Shown here: in pieces, positions 22,432 to 35,582 of the stretch
Layout of the letters: every line of letters starts with the position of its first letter
Numbering within the stretch: the first letter of the stretch is position 1
From: Chenopodium formosanum
Taxonomy: Eukaryota; Streptophyta; Magnoliopsida; Caryophyllales; Amaranthaceae
Direction of reading: 5' to 3'
DNA: 64,000 nt
Assembly: GCA_024500155.1 (NCBI GenBank)
Contig: CM044868.1
Location: 38,698,165 to 38,762,164, forward strand
Program-made: the position numbers and the translations under genes
The notes under the pieces: generated by a model
What the model saw: only the letters and a program-made list of their open reading frames with translations
The model's database searches: none
Told to the model about the DNA's origin: nothing

Positions 22432-25400
22432 AATAAAGTCAAACTCATCCAAACATAGCTTTTTGAATCAAATGAAAGTCAAATACATTTAAACGAAGCT
22501 TTTTTGAATCAAATGAAAGTCAAACACATTCAAACAAAGTTTTTTTAAATCAAATGAATGTAAAACACATTCAATTAAAGTTTTTTGAATCAAATGAAAG
22601 TCAAACACATTCAAACAAATCTTTTTTGATCGAAATAAAGTCAAACACATTCAAATATATCTTTTTGAATCAAATGAAAGTCAAACATATTTAAACAAAG
22701 CTTTTTTAATCTAATGAAAGTCAAACACATTCAAACAATTTTTTTGAATCGAAATAAAGTAAAACAAATTCAAACAAAGATTTTTGAATCAAAAGAAAGT
22801 CAAACACATTCAAACAAGCTTTTTGAATCAAATGAAAGTCAAACACATTCAAAAAAATCTTTTAAAATCAAATGAAAGTCAAACACATTCAAACAAAGCT
22901 TTTTGAATCAAACGAAAGTCAAACACATTCAAACAACGCTGATTGAATAAAATAAAGTTAAACACATTCAAACAAAGCTTTTTAAATCAAATGAAATTCA
23001 AACACATTCAAACAAAGCTGTTTGAATCAAATGAAAGTCAAATACATTCAAACAATGATTTATGAATCTAATGAAAGTCAAACATATTCGAACAATTTTT
23101 TTGAATAGAAATAAAGTAAAACAAATTCAAACAAAGATTTTTGAATCAAAAGAAAGTCAAACACATTCAAACAAGCTTTTTGAATCAAATGAAAGTCAAA
23201 CACATTCAAAAAAATCTTTTAAAATCAAATGAAAGCCAAACACATTCAAACAAAGTTATTTGAATCAAATGAAAGTCATACACATTTAAACAAATCTTTT
23301 TAAATCATATGATAGTTAAAACACATTCAAACATATCTTTTTGAACCAAAAGAAAGTAAAACACATTTAAACAAAGTTTTTTGAATCAAATGATAGTCAA
23401 ACACATTCAAATAAATCTTTTTGAATCGAAATAAAGTCAAACACATTCAAACAAAGCTTTTTGAATCTAATAAAAGTCAAACACATTCAAACAAAGCTTT
23501 TTAAATCAAATGAAAGTCAAACATATTCAAACAAAGCTTTTTAAATCAAAAGAAAGTCAAACACATTCAAACAAAGCTTTTTGAATCAAATTAAAGTAAA
23601 ACAAATTCAAACAAAGCTTTTTGAATCAAATAAATGTCAAACACATTTAATCAAGTCTTTTTAAAGCATATGAAAGTCAAACACATTCAAAAATAGCTTT
23701 TTAAATCAAATGAAAGTTAAACACATTTAAACAAAGCTCTTTGAATCAAATGAAAGTCAAACACATTTATATAAATCTTTTTGAATTAAAATAAAGTCAA
23801 ACTCATCCAAAAATAGCTTTTTGAATCAAATGAAAGTCAAATACATTTAAACGAAGCTTTTTTGAATCAAATGAAAGTCAAACACATTCAAACAAAGTTT
23901 TTTTAAATCAAATGAATGTAAAACACATTCAAACAAAGTTTTTTAAATCGAATGAAAGTCAAACACATTCAAACAAATCTTTTTTGATCGAAATAAAGTC
24001 AAACACATTCAAACATATCTTATTGAATCAAATGAAAGTCAAACATATTTAAACAAAGCTTTTTTAATCAAATAAAAGTCAAACACATTTAAATAAATGT
24101 TTTTGAATCGAAATAAAGTCAAACACATTGAAACAAAGCTTTTTGAATCAATTGAAAGCCGAACACATTTTAACAAAGCTTTTTAAATCAAATGAAAGTC
24201 AAACACATTCAAACAACGCTGTTTGAATCAAATAAAGTCAAACACATTCAAACAAAGCTTTTTAAATCAAATGAAATTCAAACACATTCAAACAAAGCTG
24301 TTTGAATCAAATGAAAGTCAAATACATTCAAACAAAGCTTCATAAAACTAATTAAAGTCAAACACATTCAAACAATTTTTTTGAATCGAATAAAGTAAAA
24401 CAAGTTCAAACAAAATTTTTGAATCAAAAGAAAGTCAAACACATTCAAAGAAGATTTTTGAATCAAATGAAAGTCAAACACATTCAAACAAAGTTTTTTT
24501 AAATCAAATGAATGTAAAACACATTCAATTAAAGTTTTTTGAATCAAATGAAAGTCAAACACATTCAAACAAATCTTTATTGATCGAAATAAAGTCAAAC
24601 ACATTCAAACATATCTTTTTGAATCAAATGAAAGTAAAATAAATTCAAAAAAAAGTTTTTGATTAAAATGAATGTCAAACACATTCAAACAAAGCTTTTT
24701 GAATCAAATGAAAGTCAAACACATTCTAACAAATCATTCAAAATCAAATGAAAGTCAAACACATTCAAACAAAGTTTTTGAATCAATTGAAAGCCAAACA
24801 CATTCAAACAAATCTTTTTAAATCATATGAAAGTCAAACACATTCAAACATAGCTTTTTGAATCAAATGAAAGTCAAACACATTTAAACAATGCTTTTTG
24901 AATCAAATGAAAGTCAAACACATTCAAATAAATCTTTTTGAATCGAAATAAAGTCAAATACATTCAAACATAGCTTTTTAAATCAAATGAATGTTAAACA
25001 CATTTAAACAAAGCTTTTTGAATCAAATGAAAGTCAAACACTTTCAAATAAATCTTTTTTAATCGAAGAAAGTCAAACACATTCAAACTAAGCTTTTTAA
25101 ATCATATGAAAGTCAAACATGTTCAAACAAAGCTGTTTGAATCAAATGAAAGTCAAATACGTTCAAACAAAGCTTTTTTAATCTAATGTAAGTCAAACAC
25201 AATCAAACAATTCTTTTTGAATCGAAATAAAGTAAAACAAATTAAAACAAACCTTTTTGAATCAAAAGAAAGTCAAACATATTTAATCAAGCTGTTTTAA
25301 TCAAATGGAAGAAAAACACGTTCAAACAAATCTTTCAAAATGTAATGAAAGTCAGACACATTCAACAAAGTTTTTTAAATCAAATGAAATTCAAACACAA

Positions 25401-27143
25401 TCAAACAAATCTTTTTAAATCATATGAAAGTCAAATACATTCAAACAAAGCTTTTTAAATCTAAGGAAAGTCAAACACAATCAAACAATTTTTTTGAATC
25501 AAATGAAAGTCAAACACATTCAAATAATTCTTTTTGAATTTAAACAGAGTCAAACACATTCAAACAATGCTTTTTGAATCAAATGAAAGTCAAACACATT
25601 CTAACAAATCATTCAAAATCAAATGAAAGTCAAACACATTCAAACAAATCTTTTTAAATCATATGAAAGTCAAACACATTCAAACATAACTTTTTGAAGC
25701 AAATGAAAGTCAAACACATTTAAACAAAGCTTTTTGAATCAAATGAAAGTCAAACATATTTTAATAAATCTTTTTTAATCGAAATAAAGTCAAACACATC
25801 CAAACAAAGCTTTTTGAATCAAATGAAAGCCAAACACATTTTAACAATGTTTTTTGAATCAAATGAAAGTGAAACACATTCAAACAAAGCTTTTTGAATC
25901 AAATGAAAGTCAAACACATTCAAACAAAGTTTTTTGAATCAAATGAAAGTCTTACACATTCAACTAAATCTTTTTAAATCATATGAAAGTCAAACACATT
26001 CAAACATAGCATTTTGAACGAAATGAAAGTCAAACACATTTAAACAAAGCTTTTTGAATCAAATGATAGTCAAACACATTCAAATTAATCTTTTTGAATC
26101 GAAATAAAGTTAAACACATTCAAACAAAGCTTTTTGAATAAAAAGAAAGTCAAACACATTCAAAAAAGCTTTTTAAATCAAATGAAAGTAAAACACATTC
26201 AAACAAATCATTCAAAATCAAATGAAAGTCAAACACATTTAAACAAAGTTTTTTGAATAAAATGAAATTCAAACACATTCAAACAAATCTTTTTAAATCA
26301 TATGAAAGATAAACACATTCAAACATAACTTTTTGAATCAAATGAAAGTCAAACACATTTAAACAAAGCTTTTTGAATCAAATGAAAGTCAAACACATTT
26401 AAATAAATCTTTTTGAATCGAAATAAAGTCAAACACATCCAAACAAAGCTTTTTGAATCAAATGAAAGCCAAACACATTTTAACAATGCTTTTTGAATCA
26501 AATGAAAGTCAAACACATTCAAACAAAGCTTTTTGATTCAAATGAAAGTCAAACACATTCAAACAAATTTTTTTAGATCGAAATACAATCAAATACATTC
26601 AAACAAAGCTTTATGAATCAAAAGAAAGTCAAACACGTTCAAACAATTCTATTTGAATTGAAAAAAAGTAAAAACACAATCAAACAAATCTTATTGAATC
26701 AAAAGAAAGTCAAACACATTCAAACAAAGTTTTTTGTTTCAAATGAAAGTCAAACACATTCAAACAAATCTTTTTAAAGCATATGAAAGTCAAGCACATT
26801 CAAAAATAGCTTTTTAAATCAAATGGAAGTTAAACACATTTAAACAAAGCTTTTTGAATCAAATGAAAGTCAAACACATTTGAATAAATCTTTTTGAATC
26901 GAAATAAAGTCAAACATATTCAAACAAAGCTTTTTGAATAAAATGAAAGTCAAACACGTTCAAACAAATCTTGTTGAATCAAATGAAAGTCAAACACATT
27001 CAAACAAAGCTGTTTGAATCTAATGAAAGTTAAATACATTCAAACAAAGCTTTTTAAATCTATTGAAAGTCAAACACATTCAAACAATTCTTTTTGAATC
27101 GTAATAAAGTAAAACAAATTCAAACAAAGCTTTTTGAATCAAA
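22432..27143. repeat. 40-bp satellite array, block 2 (between LTR halves)
   Basis: About 118 monomers. The start resumes the phase and variants found at about 16,960 (AACTCATCCA at 22,442 and 16,971). The end matches 19,676. From 24,627 to about 26,350 it is collinear with 17,640-19,370 at offset about 6,987. After a 12-monomer extra segment the offset becomes 7,467. The block is therefore a rearranged copy of block 1 DNA from left of the LTR. An empty-site-like stretch for the LTR lies at 23,398-23,402. Confidence 0.95.
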
Positions 27144-28551
27144 CAAACCTTTTATTTATTTTTATTTAATTATTTTCTTATTTTAGCCCGAATAATAAAA
27201 AGTCAGAAATGGCCCGAAATTATCAATCGGCACTTTAAAAGCCGAAGAAAATTAGGGTTTTAAATGTATTTAAACGGAAAAACGGGCAGGAATTTCCCAC
27301 GCCACGACAGGTACCTACCGTGTCTTGGGAATTCTTCCCGTTTGACGGTGGGATTTTTCGTGACACGGGACAGTCCGTGTCTTTTCCGCGTAAACCCTTA
27401 ACGCGTTTTTTATCTCGTTTTCTGAAAATTTCCTGCGTCACATCAATTATGTACCGTGTCACGGGAAAGTGTACCGTCTGACGGTGGAGCTTCCCGTGTC
27501 ACGGTACAGGTTGACCGTGTCACAGGATACTTTTTTAAGGGTTTTTATCATTTTAGGGTTCCGTGTGCTCCCTCAGCATATTTTCCCTATAAATACCCCC
27601 CCTCATTTCTGATGAACGGGGCACCTAAACACTAGCCTACCCTTTTCACTTCAAAATTCCTTCTTCAAACACTCAAAGGAGTCCATATTTTACTCGAGGT
27701 TCTGTCCTTAAGCCAAGGCGTGAAAGGTAGAACTGTTTGAGGGTTTGGCCCCAAAATCAACTATACTTTATTTAATTTAATTTAATTATTGTTTATTTAT
27801 TTCCTTGAATTTACTAACTCGTTTATTATTTTGTAGTTGCAAACAAACATAATCAAAGTAAGGATCATGCTCCTTTTGTTTTTATTATTTTTCTAACGAT
27901 TTTATGTTGTTGGAATTGTGATTAAATTGGTTCTAATATTAATGTTGTTCTATATTTTTTTATTGATCAACATATTGCATGTTTACAGGGAATATGTAAT
28001 TGAAAATCACGCCTAATAAGATAATTTGGACAACCGGTTTAGGTTCCTTTTAATCTTGTTATTTAATTCAAGTGATCACGATATTTTAGAATTATGTGTT
28101 GCATTAATATTAAACAAATTTAGCTTAATAATAGTTTGGAGCAAATTGAATATTTTGTTTGTATGCCTTTGAGATCGCAGGAATCACTTTTCACTATAAG
28201 AATCGAGTAGAGGCCAATACGGGCGAATGTGACTCCATGACTCACTTCGTACCATCATCCCCGATCCTCCTTTTGTGGTTCCGAACCATATGGAGTTAGT
28301 AATCTCATGGATTATGAATGGGGTGTAACCTTCACGGGTCAATCGTTGTTGCCTATCGTTGTCCCTTAATCGTGGTTGCCTTTTATGATCCGTGAACGGT
28401 TTACAAGTTCCTTAAAAACTTGTTGGCGGCTCCCTACTTTATTTGTCCCTAATCGTTGTCCCTAATTGTAATGTCAATTCCCACTTCCTATGAGTGCCAA
28501 GCATATTCACCACATGCTTTTAACGTAGGCGCACTTCGAGCGACGCCTACA
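27144..28551 (+). mobile_element. Solo LTR, right part (5' end missing)
   Basis: Joins satellite to LTR at a shared CAAAC (27,144). It lacks the first 256 bp or so but continues to the true 3' end, ...GACGCCTACA, followed by CAAAC. Compared with the left part it has a 43-bp deletion just after the TATA region (the bases at 21,906-21,948 are missing; both edges end in CC) and several substitutions. The last 26 bp form GTAGGCG (28,525-28,531) pairing with CGCCTAC (28,544-28,550). No reading frame of note; the one at 27,235-27,462 overlaps the promoter and is accidental. Confidence 0.8.
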
Positions 28552-28556
28552 CAAAC
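28552..28556. repeat. Right target-site duplication CAAAC of the solo LTR
   Basis: Directly follows the LTR end CCTACA and matches 21,164-21,168. The following ACATTCAAATAAATC continues the monomer phase interrupted at 21,168. Confidence 0.75.
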
Positions 28557-30879
28557 ACATTCAAATAAATCCTTTTGAATCAAAGTAAAGTCAAACATAT
28601 TCAAACAAAGCTTTTTGAATCAAATGAAAGTCAAACACATTCAAACAAAGCTTTTTAAATCAAATGAAAGTAAAAAATATTCAAACAAAGCTTTTTAAAT
28701 CAAATGAAAGTCAAACACATTCAAACAAAGCTTTTTAAATCAATTGAAAGTCAAACACATTCAAACAAATCTTTTTAAATCATATGAAAGTCAAACACAT
28801 TCAAACATAACTTTTTGAATCAAATGAAAGTAAAACACATTTAAACAAAGCTTTTACTAATCAAATGAAAGTCAAACACATTTAAATAAATCTTTTTTAA
28901 TCGAAATAAAGTCAAAAACAGTAAAACAAAGCTTTTTGAATCATATGAAAGCCAAACACATTTTAACAAAGCTTTTTGAATCAAATGAAAGTCAAACACA
29001 TTCAAACAAAGCTTTTTGAATCAAAAGAAAGTCAAACACATTCAAACAGATTTTTTTGGATCGAAATATAATCAAATACATTCAAACAAAGCTTTATGAA
29101 TCAAAAGAAAGTAAAACACGTTCAAACAATTCTATTTTAATTGAAAAAAGTAAAAACACAATCAAACAAATCTTTTTGAATCAAAAGAAAGTCAAACACA
29201 TTCAAACAAAGTTTTTTGAATTAAATGAAATTCAAACACATTCAAACAAATCTTTTTAAATCATATGAAAGTCAAACACATTCAAACAAAGCTTTTTGAA
29301 TCAAATGAAAGTAAAACACATTCAATCAAAGCTTCTTGAATCAAAGGAATGCAAAACACATTCAAACAAAGTTTTTTGAATCAAATGAAAGTCAAACACA
29401 TTCAAACAAATCGTTTTTGATCGAAATAAAGTCAAACAGATTCAAACATAGCTTTTTGAATCAAATGAAAGTCAAACATATTTAAACAAAGCTTTTTGAA
29501 TCAAATTAAAGTCAAACACATTTAAATAAATCTTTTTGAATCGAAATAAAGTCAAACACATTCAAACAAAGCTTTTTGAATCAAATGAAAGCCAAACACA
29601 TTTTAACAAAGCTTTTTGAATCAAATGAAAGTCAAACACATTCAAACAAAGCTGTTTGACTCGAAGGAAAGTCAAACACATTCAAACAAAGCTTTTTAAA
29701 TTAAATGAAATTCAAACACATTCAAACAAAGCTGTTTTAATCAAATGAAAGTCAAATACATTCAAACAAAGCTTTTTGAATCTAATAAAAGTCAACTACA
29801 TTCAAATAATTTTTTTTGAATAGAAATAAAGTAAAACAAATTCAAACAAAGATTTTTGAATCAAAAGAAAGTCAAACACATTCAAACAAGCTTTTTGAAT
29901 CAAATGAAAACAAAACACATTCAAACAAATCTTTTTTAATCAAAATAAAGCAAAAACATTCAAACAAAATTTTTTGAATGAAATGAAAGTCAAACACATT
30001 CAAACAAATCTTTTTAAAGCATATGAAAGTCAAACACATTCAAACATAGCTTTTTAAATCAAATGAAAGTTAAAACTAATTTAAACAAAGCTTTTTGAAT
30101 CAAATGAAAGTCAAACAAATTCGAAGAAATCTTTTTGATTCGAAATAAAGTCAAACATATTCAAACAATGCTTTTTGAATCAAATGAAAGTCAAACACGT
30201 TCAAACAAAGCTTGTTAAATCAAATAAAAGTCAAACACATTCAAATAAAGTTGTTTGAATCAAATGAAAGTCAAATACATTCAAACAAAGCTATTTTAAT
30301 CTAATAAAGTCAAACACATTCAAACAATTATTTATATATCAAAATAAAATAAAACAAATTCAAACAATAATTTTTGAATCAAACGAAATTCAAACACATT
30401 CAAACAAACTTTTGGAATCAAATGAAAGTCAAACACATTCAAACAAATCTTTTAAAATCAAATGAAAGTCAAACACATTCAAACAAAGTTTTTTGAATCA
30501 AATGAAAGTATTACATATTCAAACAAATCTTTTTAACTCATATGAAAGTCAAACACATTCAAACATAGCTTTTTGAACCAAATGAAAGTCAAACACATTT
30601 CAACAAATCTTTTTGAATCAAATTATAGTCAAACACATTCAAATAAATGTTTTTGAATCGAAATAAAGTCAAACACATTCAAACAAAGCTTTTTGAATTA
30701 AATGAAAGTGAAACACATTTAAATAAATATTTTTGAATCGAAATAAAGTCAAACACATCCAAACAAAGCTTTTTGAATCAAATGAAAGCCAAACACATTT
30801 TAACAATGCTTTTTTAATCAAATGAAAGTACAACACATTCAAACAAAGCTTTTTGAATCAAATGAAAGTCAAACACATT

Positions 30880-33800
30880 CAAACAAATTTTTTTGGATTG
30901 AAATACAATCAAATACATTCAAACAAACTTTATAAATCAAAAGAAAACCAAACACGTTCAAACAATTCTATTTGAATCGAAAAAAAGTAAAAACACATTC
31001 AAACAAGTCGTTTTGAATCAAAAGAAAGTCAAACACATTCAAACAAAGTTTTTTGAATCAAATGAAAGTCAAACACATTCAAACAAATCTTTTTAAAGCA
31101 TATGAAAGTCAAACACATTCAAAAATAGCTGTTTAAATCAAATGAAAGTTAAACACATTTAAACAAAGCTTTTTGAATCAAATGAAAGTCAAACATATTT
31201 GAATAAATCTTTTTGAATCGAAATAAAGTCAAACATATTCAAACAAACCTTTTTGAATAAATTGAAAGTCAAACACGTTCAAACAAAGCTTGTTGAGTCA
31301 AATGAAAGTTAAACACATTCAAACAAAGCTGTTTGAATCTAATGAAAGTTAAATACATACAAACAAAGCTTTTTAAATCTAATTAAAGTCAAACACATTC
31401 AAACAATTCTTTTTAAATCGAAATAAAGTAAAACAAATTCAAACAAAGCTTTTTGAATCAAAAGAAAGTCAAACACATTCAAACAAAGCTTTTTGAACCA
31501 AATGAAAGTCATACACATTCAAACAAATCTTTCAAAATCATATAAAAGTCAAACACATTCAAACATAGCTTTTTTAATCAAATGAAAGTCAAACACATTT
31601 AAACAAAGCTTTTTGAATCAAATGAAAGTCAAACACATTCAAATAAATCTTTTTGAATAGAAATAAAGTCAAACACATTCAAACAAAGATTTTTGAATCA
31701 AATGAAAGTAAAACACATTCAAACAAAGATTTTTGAATCAAATGAATGTCAAACACATTTAATCTAATCTTTTAAAAGCATATGAAAGTCAAACACATTC
31801 AAAAATAGCTTTTGAAATGAAATGAAAGTTAAACACATTTAAACAAAGCTTTTTGAATCAAATGAAAGTCAAACACATTTGAATAAATCTTTTTGAATCG
31901 AAATAAAGTCAAACATATTTAAACAAAGCCTTTTGAATCAAATGAAAGTCAAACACGTTCAAACAAAGCTTGTTGAATCAAATGAAAGTCAAACACATTT
32001 AAACAAAGATGTCTGAATCTAATGAAAGTTAAATACAGGTAAACAAAGCTTTTTAAATGTAATGAAAGTCAAACACATTCAAACAATTAATTTTGAATCG
32101 AAATAAAGTAAAACAAATTCAAACAAAGCTTTTTGATTCAAAAGAAAGACAAACACATTCAAACAAAGCTTTTTAAATAAAATGAAAGTCAAACACATTT
32201 AAACAAATCTTTCAAAATCAAATGAAAGTCAAACACATTCAAACAAAGTTTTTTAAATCAAAGGAAAGTCAAACACATTCAAACAAATCTTTTTAAATCA
32301 TGTGAAAGTCAAACACATTCAAACATAGCTTTTTGAATCAAATGAAAGTAAAACACATTCAAACAAATATTTTTTAAATCATATGAAAGTCAAACACATT
32401 CAAACATAGCTTTTTGGATCAAATGAAAATAAAACACATTCAAACAAAGCCTTTTAAATCAAATGAAAGTCAAACACATTCAAACAAATCTTTTTAAATC
32501 ACATGAAAGTCAAACACATTTAAACAAATCTTTTTAAATCATATGAAAGTCAAACACATTCAAACATAGCTTTTTGAATCAAATGAAAATAAAACACATT
32601 CAAACAAAGCCTTTTAAATCAAATGAAAGTCAAACACATTCAAACAAATCTTTTTAAATCACATGAAAGTCAAACACATTTAAACATAGCTTTTTTAATC
32701 AAATGAAAGTCAAACACATTTAAACAAAACTTTATGAATCAAATGAAAATCAAATAGATTCAAACAAAGCTTTGAAAATCAAATGAAAGTCAAACACATT
32801 CAAACAAAGTTTTTTGAATCAAATGAAAGTCAAACACATTCAAACAAATCTTTTTAAATCACATGAAAGTCAAACACATTCAAACATAACTTTTTGAATC
32901 AAATGAAAGTCAAACACATTTAAACAAATTTTTTTGGATCGAAATACAATCAAATACATTCAAACAAACTTTATAAATCAAAAGAAAATCAAACACGTTC
33001 AAACAATTCTATTTGAATCGAAAAAAAGTAAAAACACATTCAAACAAGTCGTTTTGAATCAAAAGAAAGTCAAACACATTCAAACAAAGTTTTTTGAATC
33101 AAATGAAAGTCAAACACATTCAAACAAATCTTTTTAAAGCATATGAAAGTCAAACACATTCAAAAATAGCTGTTTAAATCAAATGAAAGTTAAACACATT
33201 TAAACAAAGCTTTTTGAATCAAATGAAAGTCAAACATATTTGAATAAATCTTTTTGAATCGAAATAAAGTCAAACATATTCAAACAAACCTTTTTGAATA
33301 AAATGAAAGTCAAACACGTTCAAACAAAGCTTGTTGAATCAAATGAAAGTTAAACACATTCAAACAAAGCTGTTTGAATCTAATGAAAGTTAAATACATA
33401 CAAACAAAGCTTTTTAAATATAATTAAAGTCAAACACATTCAAACAATTCTTTTTAAATCGAAAAAAAGTAAAACAAATTCAAACAAAGCTTTTTGAATC
33501 AAAAGAAAGTCAAACACATTCAAACTAAGCTTTTTGAACCAAATGAAAGTCATACACATTCAAACAAATCTTTCAAAATCATATAAAAGTCAAACACATT
33601 CAAACATAGCTTTTTTAATCAAATGAAAGTCAAACACATTTAAACAAAGCTTTTTGAATCAAATGAAAGTCAATCACATTCAAATAAATCTTTTTGAATA
33701 GAAATAAAGTCAAACACATTCAAACAAAGATTTTTGAATCAAATGAAAGTAAAACACATTCAAACAAAGCTTTTTGAATCAAATGAATGTCAAACACATT

Positions 33801-34400
33801 TAATCTAATCTTTTAAAAGCATATGAAAGTCAAACACATTCAAAAATAGCATTGGAAATCAAATGAAAGTTAAACACATTTAAACAAAGCTTTTTGAATC
33901 AAATGAAAGTCAAACACATTTGAATAAATCTTTTTGAATCGAAATAAAGTCAAACATATTTAAACAAAACTTTTTGAATCAAATGAAAGTCAAACACGTT
34001 CAAACAAAGCTTGTTGAATCATATGAAAGTCAAACACATTCAAACAAAGATGTCTGAACTAATGAAAGTTAAATACATTTAAACAAAGCTTTTTAAATGT
34101 AATGAAAGTCAAACACATTCAAACAATTAATTTTTAATCGAAATAAAGTAAATTAATTTCAAACAAAGCTTTTTGAATCAAAAGAAAGACAAACACACTC
34201 AAACAAAGCTTTTTAAATAAAATGAAAGTCAAACACATTTAAACAAATCTTTCAAAATCAAATGAAAGTCAAACACATTCAAACAAAGTTTTTTAATTCA
34301 AAGGAAAGTCAAACACATTCAAACAAATCTTTTTAAATCATGTGAAAGTCAAACACATTCAAACATAGCTTTTTGAATCAAATGAAAGTAAAACACATTC
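30880..34400. repeat. Tandem duplication with offset 2,041 bp
   Basis: About 30,880-32,360 matches 32,921-34,401 (AAATACAATC at 30,901 and 32,942). The copies are visibly more diverged than those of the 3,598-bp duplication, which contains the second copy, so this duplication is older. Confidence 0.8.
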
Positions 34401-35582
34401 AAACAAAGCTTTTTAAATCAAATGAAAGTCAAACACATTCAAACCAATCTTTTTAAATCACATGAAAGTCAAACACATTCAAACATAGCTTTTTTAATCA
34501 AATGAAAGTCAAACACATTTAAACAAAGCTTTTTGAATCAAATGAAAGTCAAACACATTCAAATAAATCTTTTTGAATCAAAATAAAGTCAAACACATTC
34601 AAACAAAGCTTTTTGACTCATATGAAAGTCAAACACGTTGAAACAAAGCTTGTTGAATCAAATGAAAGTCAAACACATTCAAACAAAGCTCTTTGAATCA
34701 AATGAAAGTCAAATACATTCAAACAAAGCTTTTTTAATCTAATGAAAGTCAAACACGTTCAAACAATTCTTTTTTAATTGAAATAAAGTAAAACAAATTC
34801 AAACAAAGCTTTTTAAATCAAAAGAAAGTCAAACATATTCAAACAAGCTTTTTTAATCAATTGAAAGTAAAACACATTCAAACAATTCTATTTGAATCGA
34901 AATAAAGTAAAACAAATTCAAACAAAGCTTTTTGAATCAAAAGAAAGACAAACACATTCAAACAAAGCTTTTTAAACCAAAGGAAAGTCAAACACATTCA
35001 AACAAATCTTTCAAAATCAAATGAAAGTCAAACACATTCAAACAAAGTTTTTTAAATCAAATGAAAGTCAAACACATTCAAACAAATCTTTTTAAATCAT
35101 ATGAAAGTCAAAGACATTCAAACATAGCTTTTTGAATAAAATGAAAGTAAAACACATTCAAACAAAGCCTTTTAAATCAAATGAAAGTCAAACACATTCA
35201 AACAAATCTTTTTAAATCACATGAAAGTCAAACACATTTAAACAAATCTTTTTAAATCATATGAAAGTCAAACACATTCAAACATAGCTTTTTGAATCAA
35301 ATGAAAATAAAACACATTCAAACAAAGCCTTTTAAATCAAATGAAAGTCATACACATTCAAACAAATCTTTTTAAATCACATGAAAGTCAAACACGTTGA
35401 ATCAAAGTTTGTTGAATCGAATGAAAGTCAAACACATTCAAACAAAGCTCTTTGAATCAAATGAAAGTCAAATACATTCAAACAAAGCTTTTTTAATCTA
35501 ATGAAAGTCAAACACATTCAAACAATTCTTTTTGAATCGAAATAAAGTAAAACAAATTCAAACAAAACTTTTTAATCAAAAG
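31985..35582. repeat. 3,598-bp tandem duplication, copy 1
   Basis: Repeats at 35,583-39,180 with a constant offset of 3,598 bp, two bases short of 90 monomers. By eye I found about ten differences over the whole length (for example GTTTG/ATTTG near 33,373 and TTGGATC/TTGAATC near 32,417). Deletions and private variants are shared. Junction between copies at about 35,582, inside an AATCAAAAGAAAGTC monomer. Confidence 0.9.
32385..32704. repeat. 160-bp (four-monomer) unit, two copies
   Basis: GAAAATAAAACAC recurs at 32,425 and 32,585 with the same four variants in order, including AAAGCCTTTTAAATC and AATCACATG. The pair also appears at 35,983-36,302 through the larger duplication, and a related set lies at 35,110-35,400. 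Confidence 0.75.

Noticed and set aside
21169..28551. Two independent solo LTR insertions
   Set aside because: Each piece lacks one end, and the outer ends share the target duplication and a continuous satellite phase, so one insertion followed by rearrangement is simpler.
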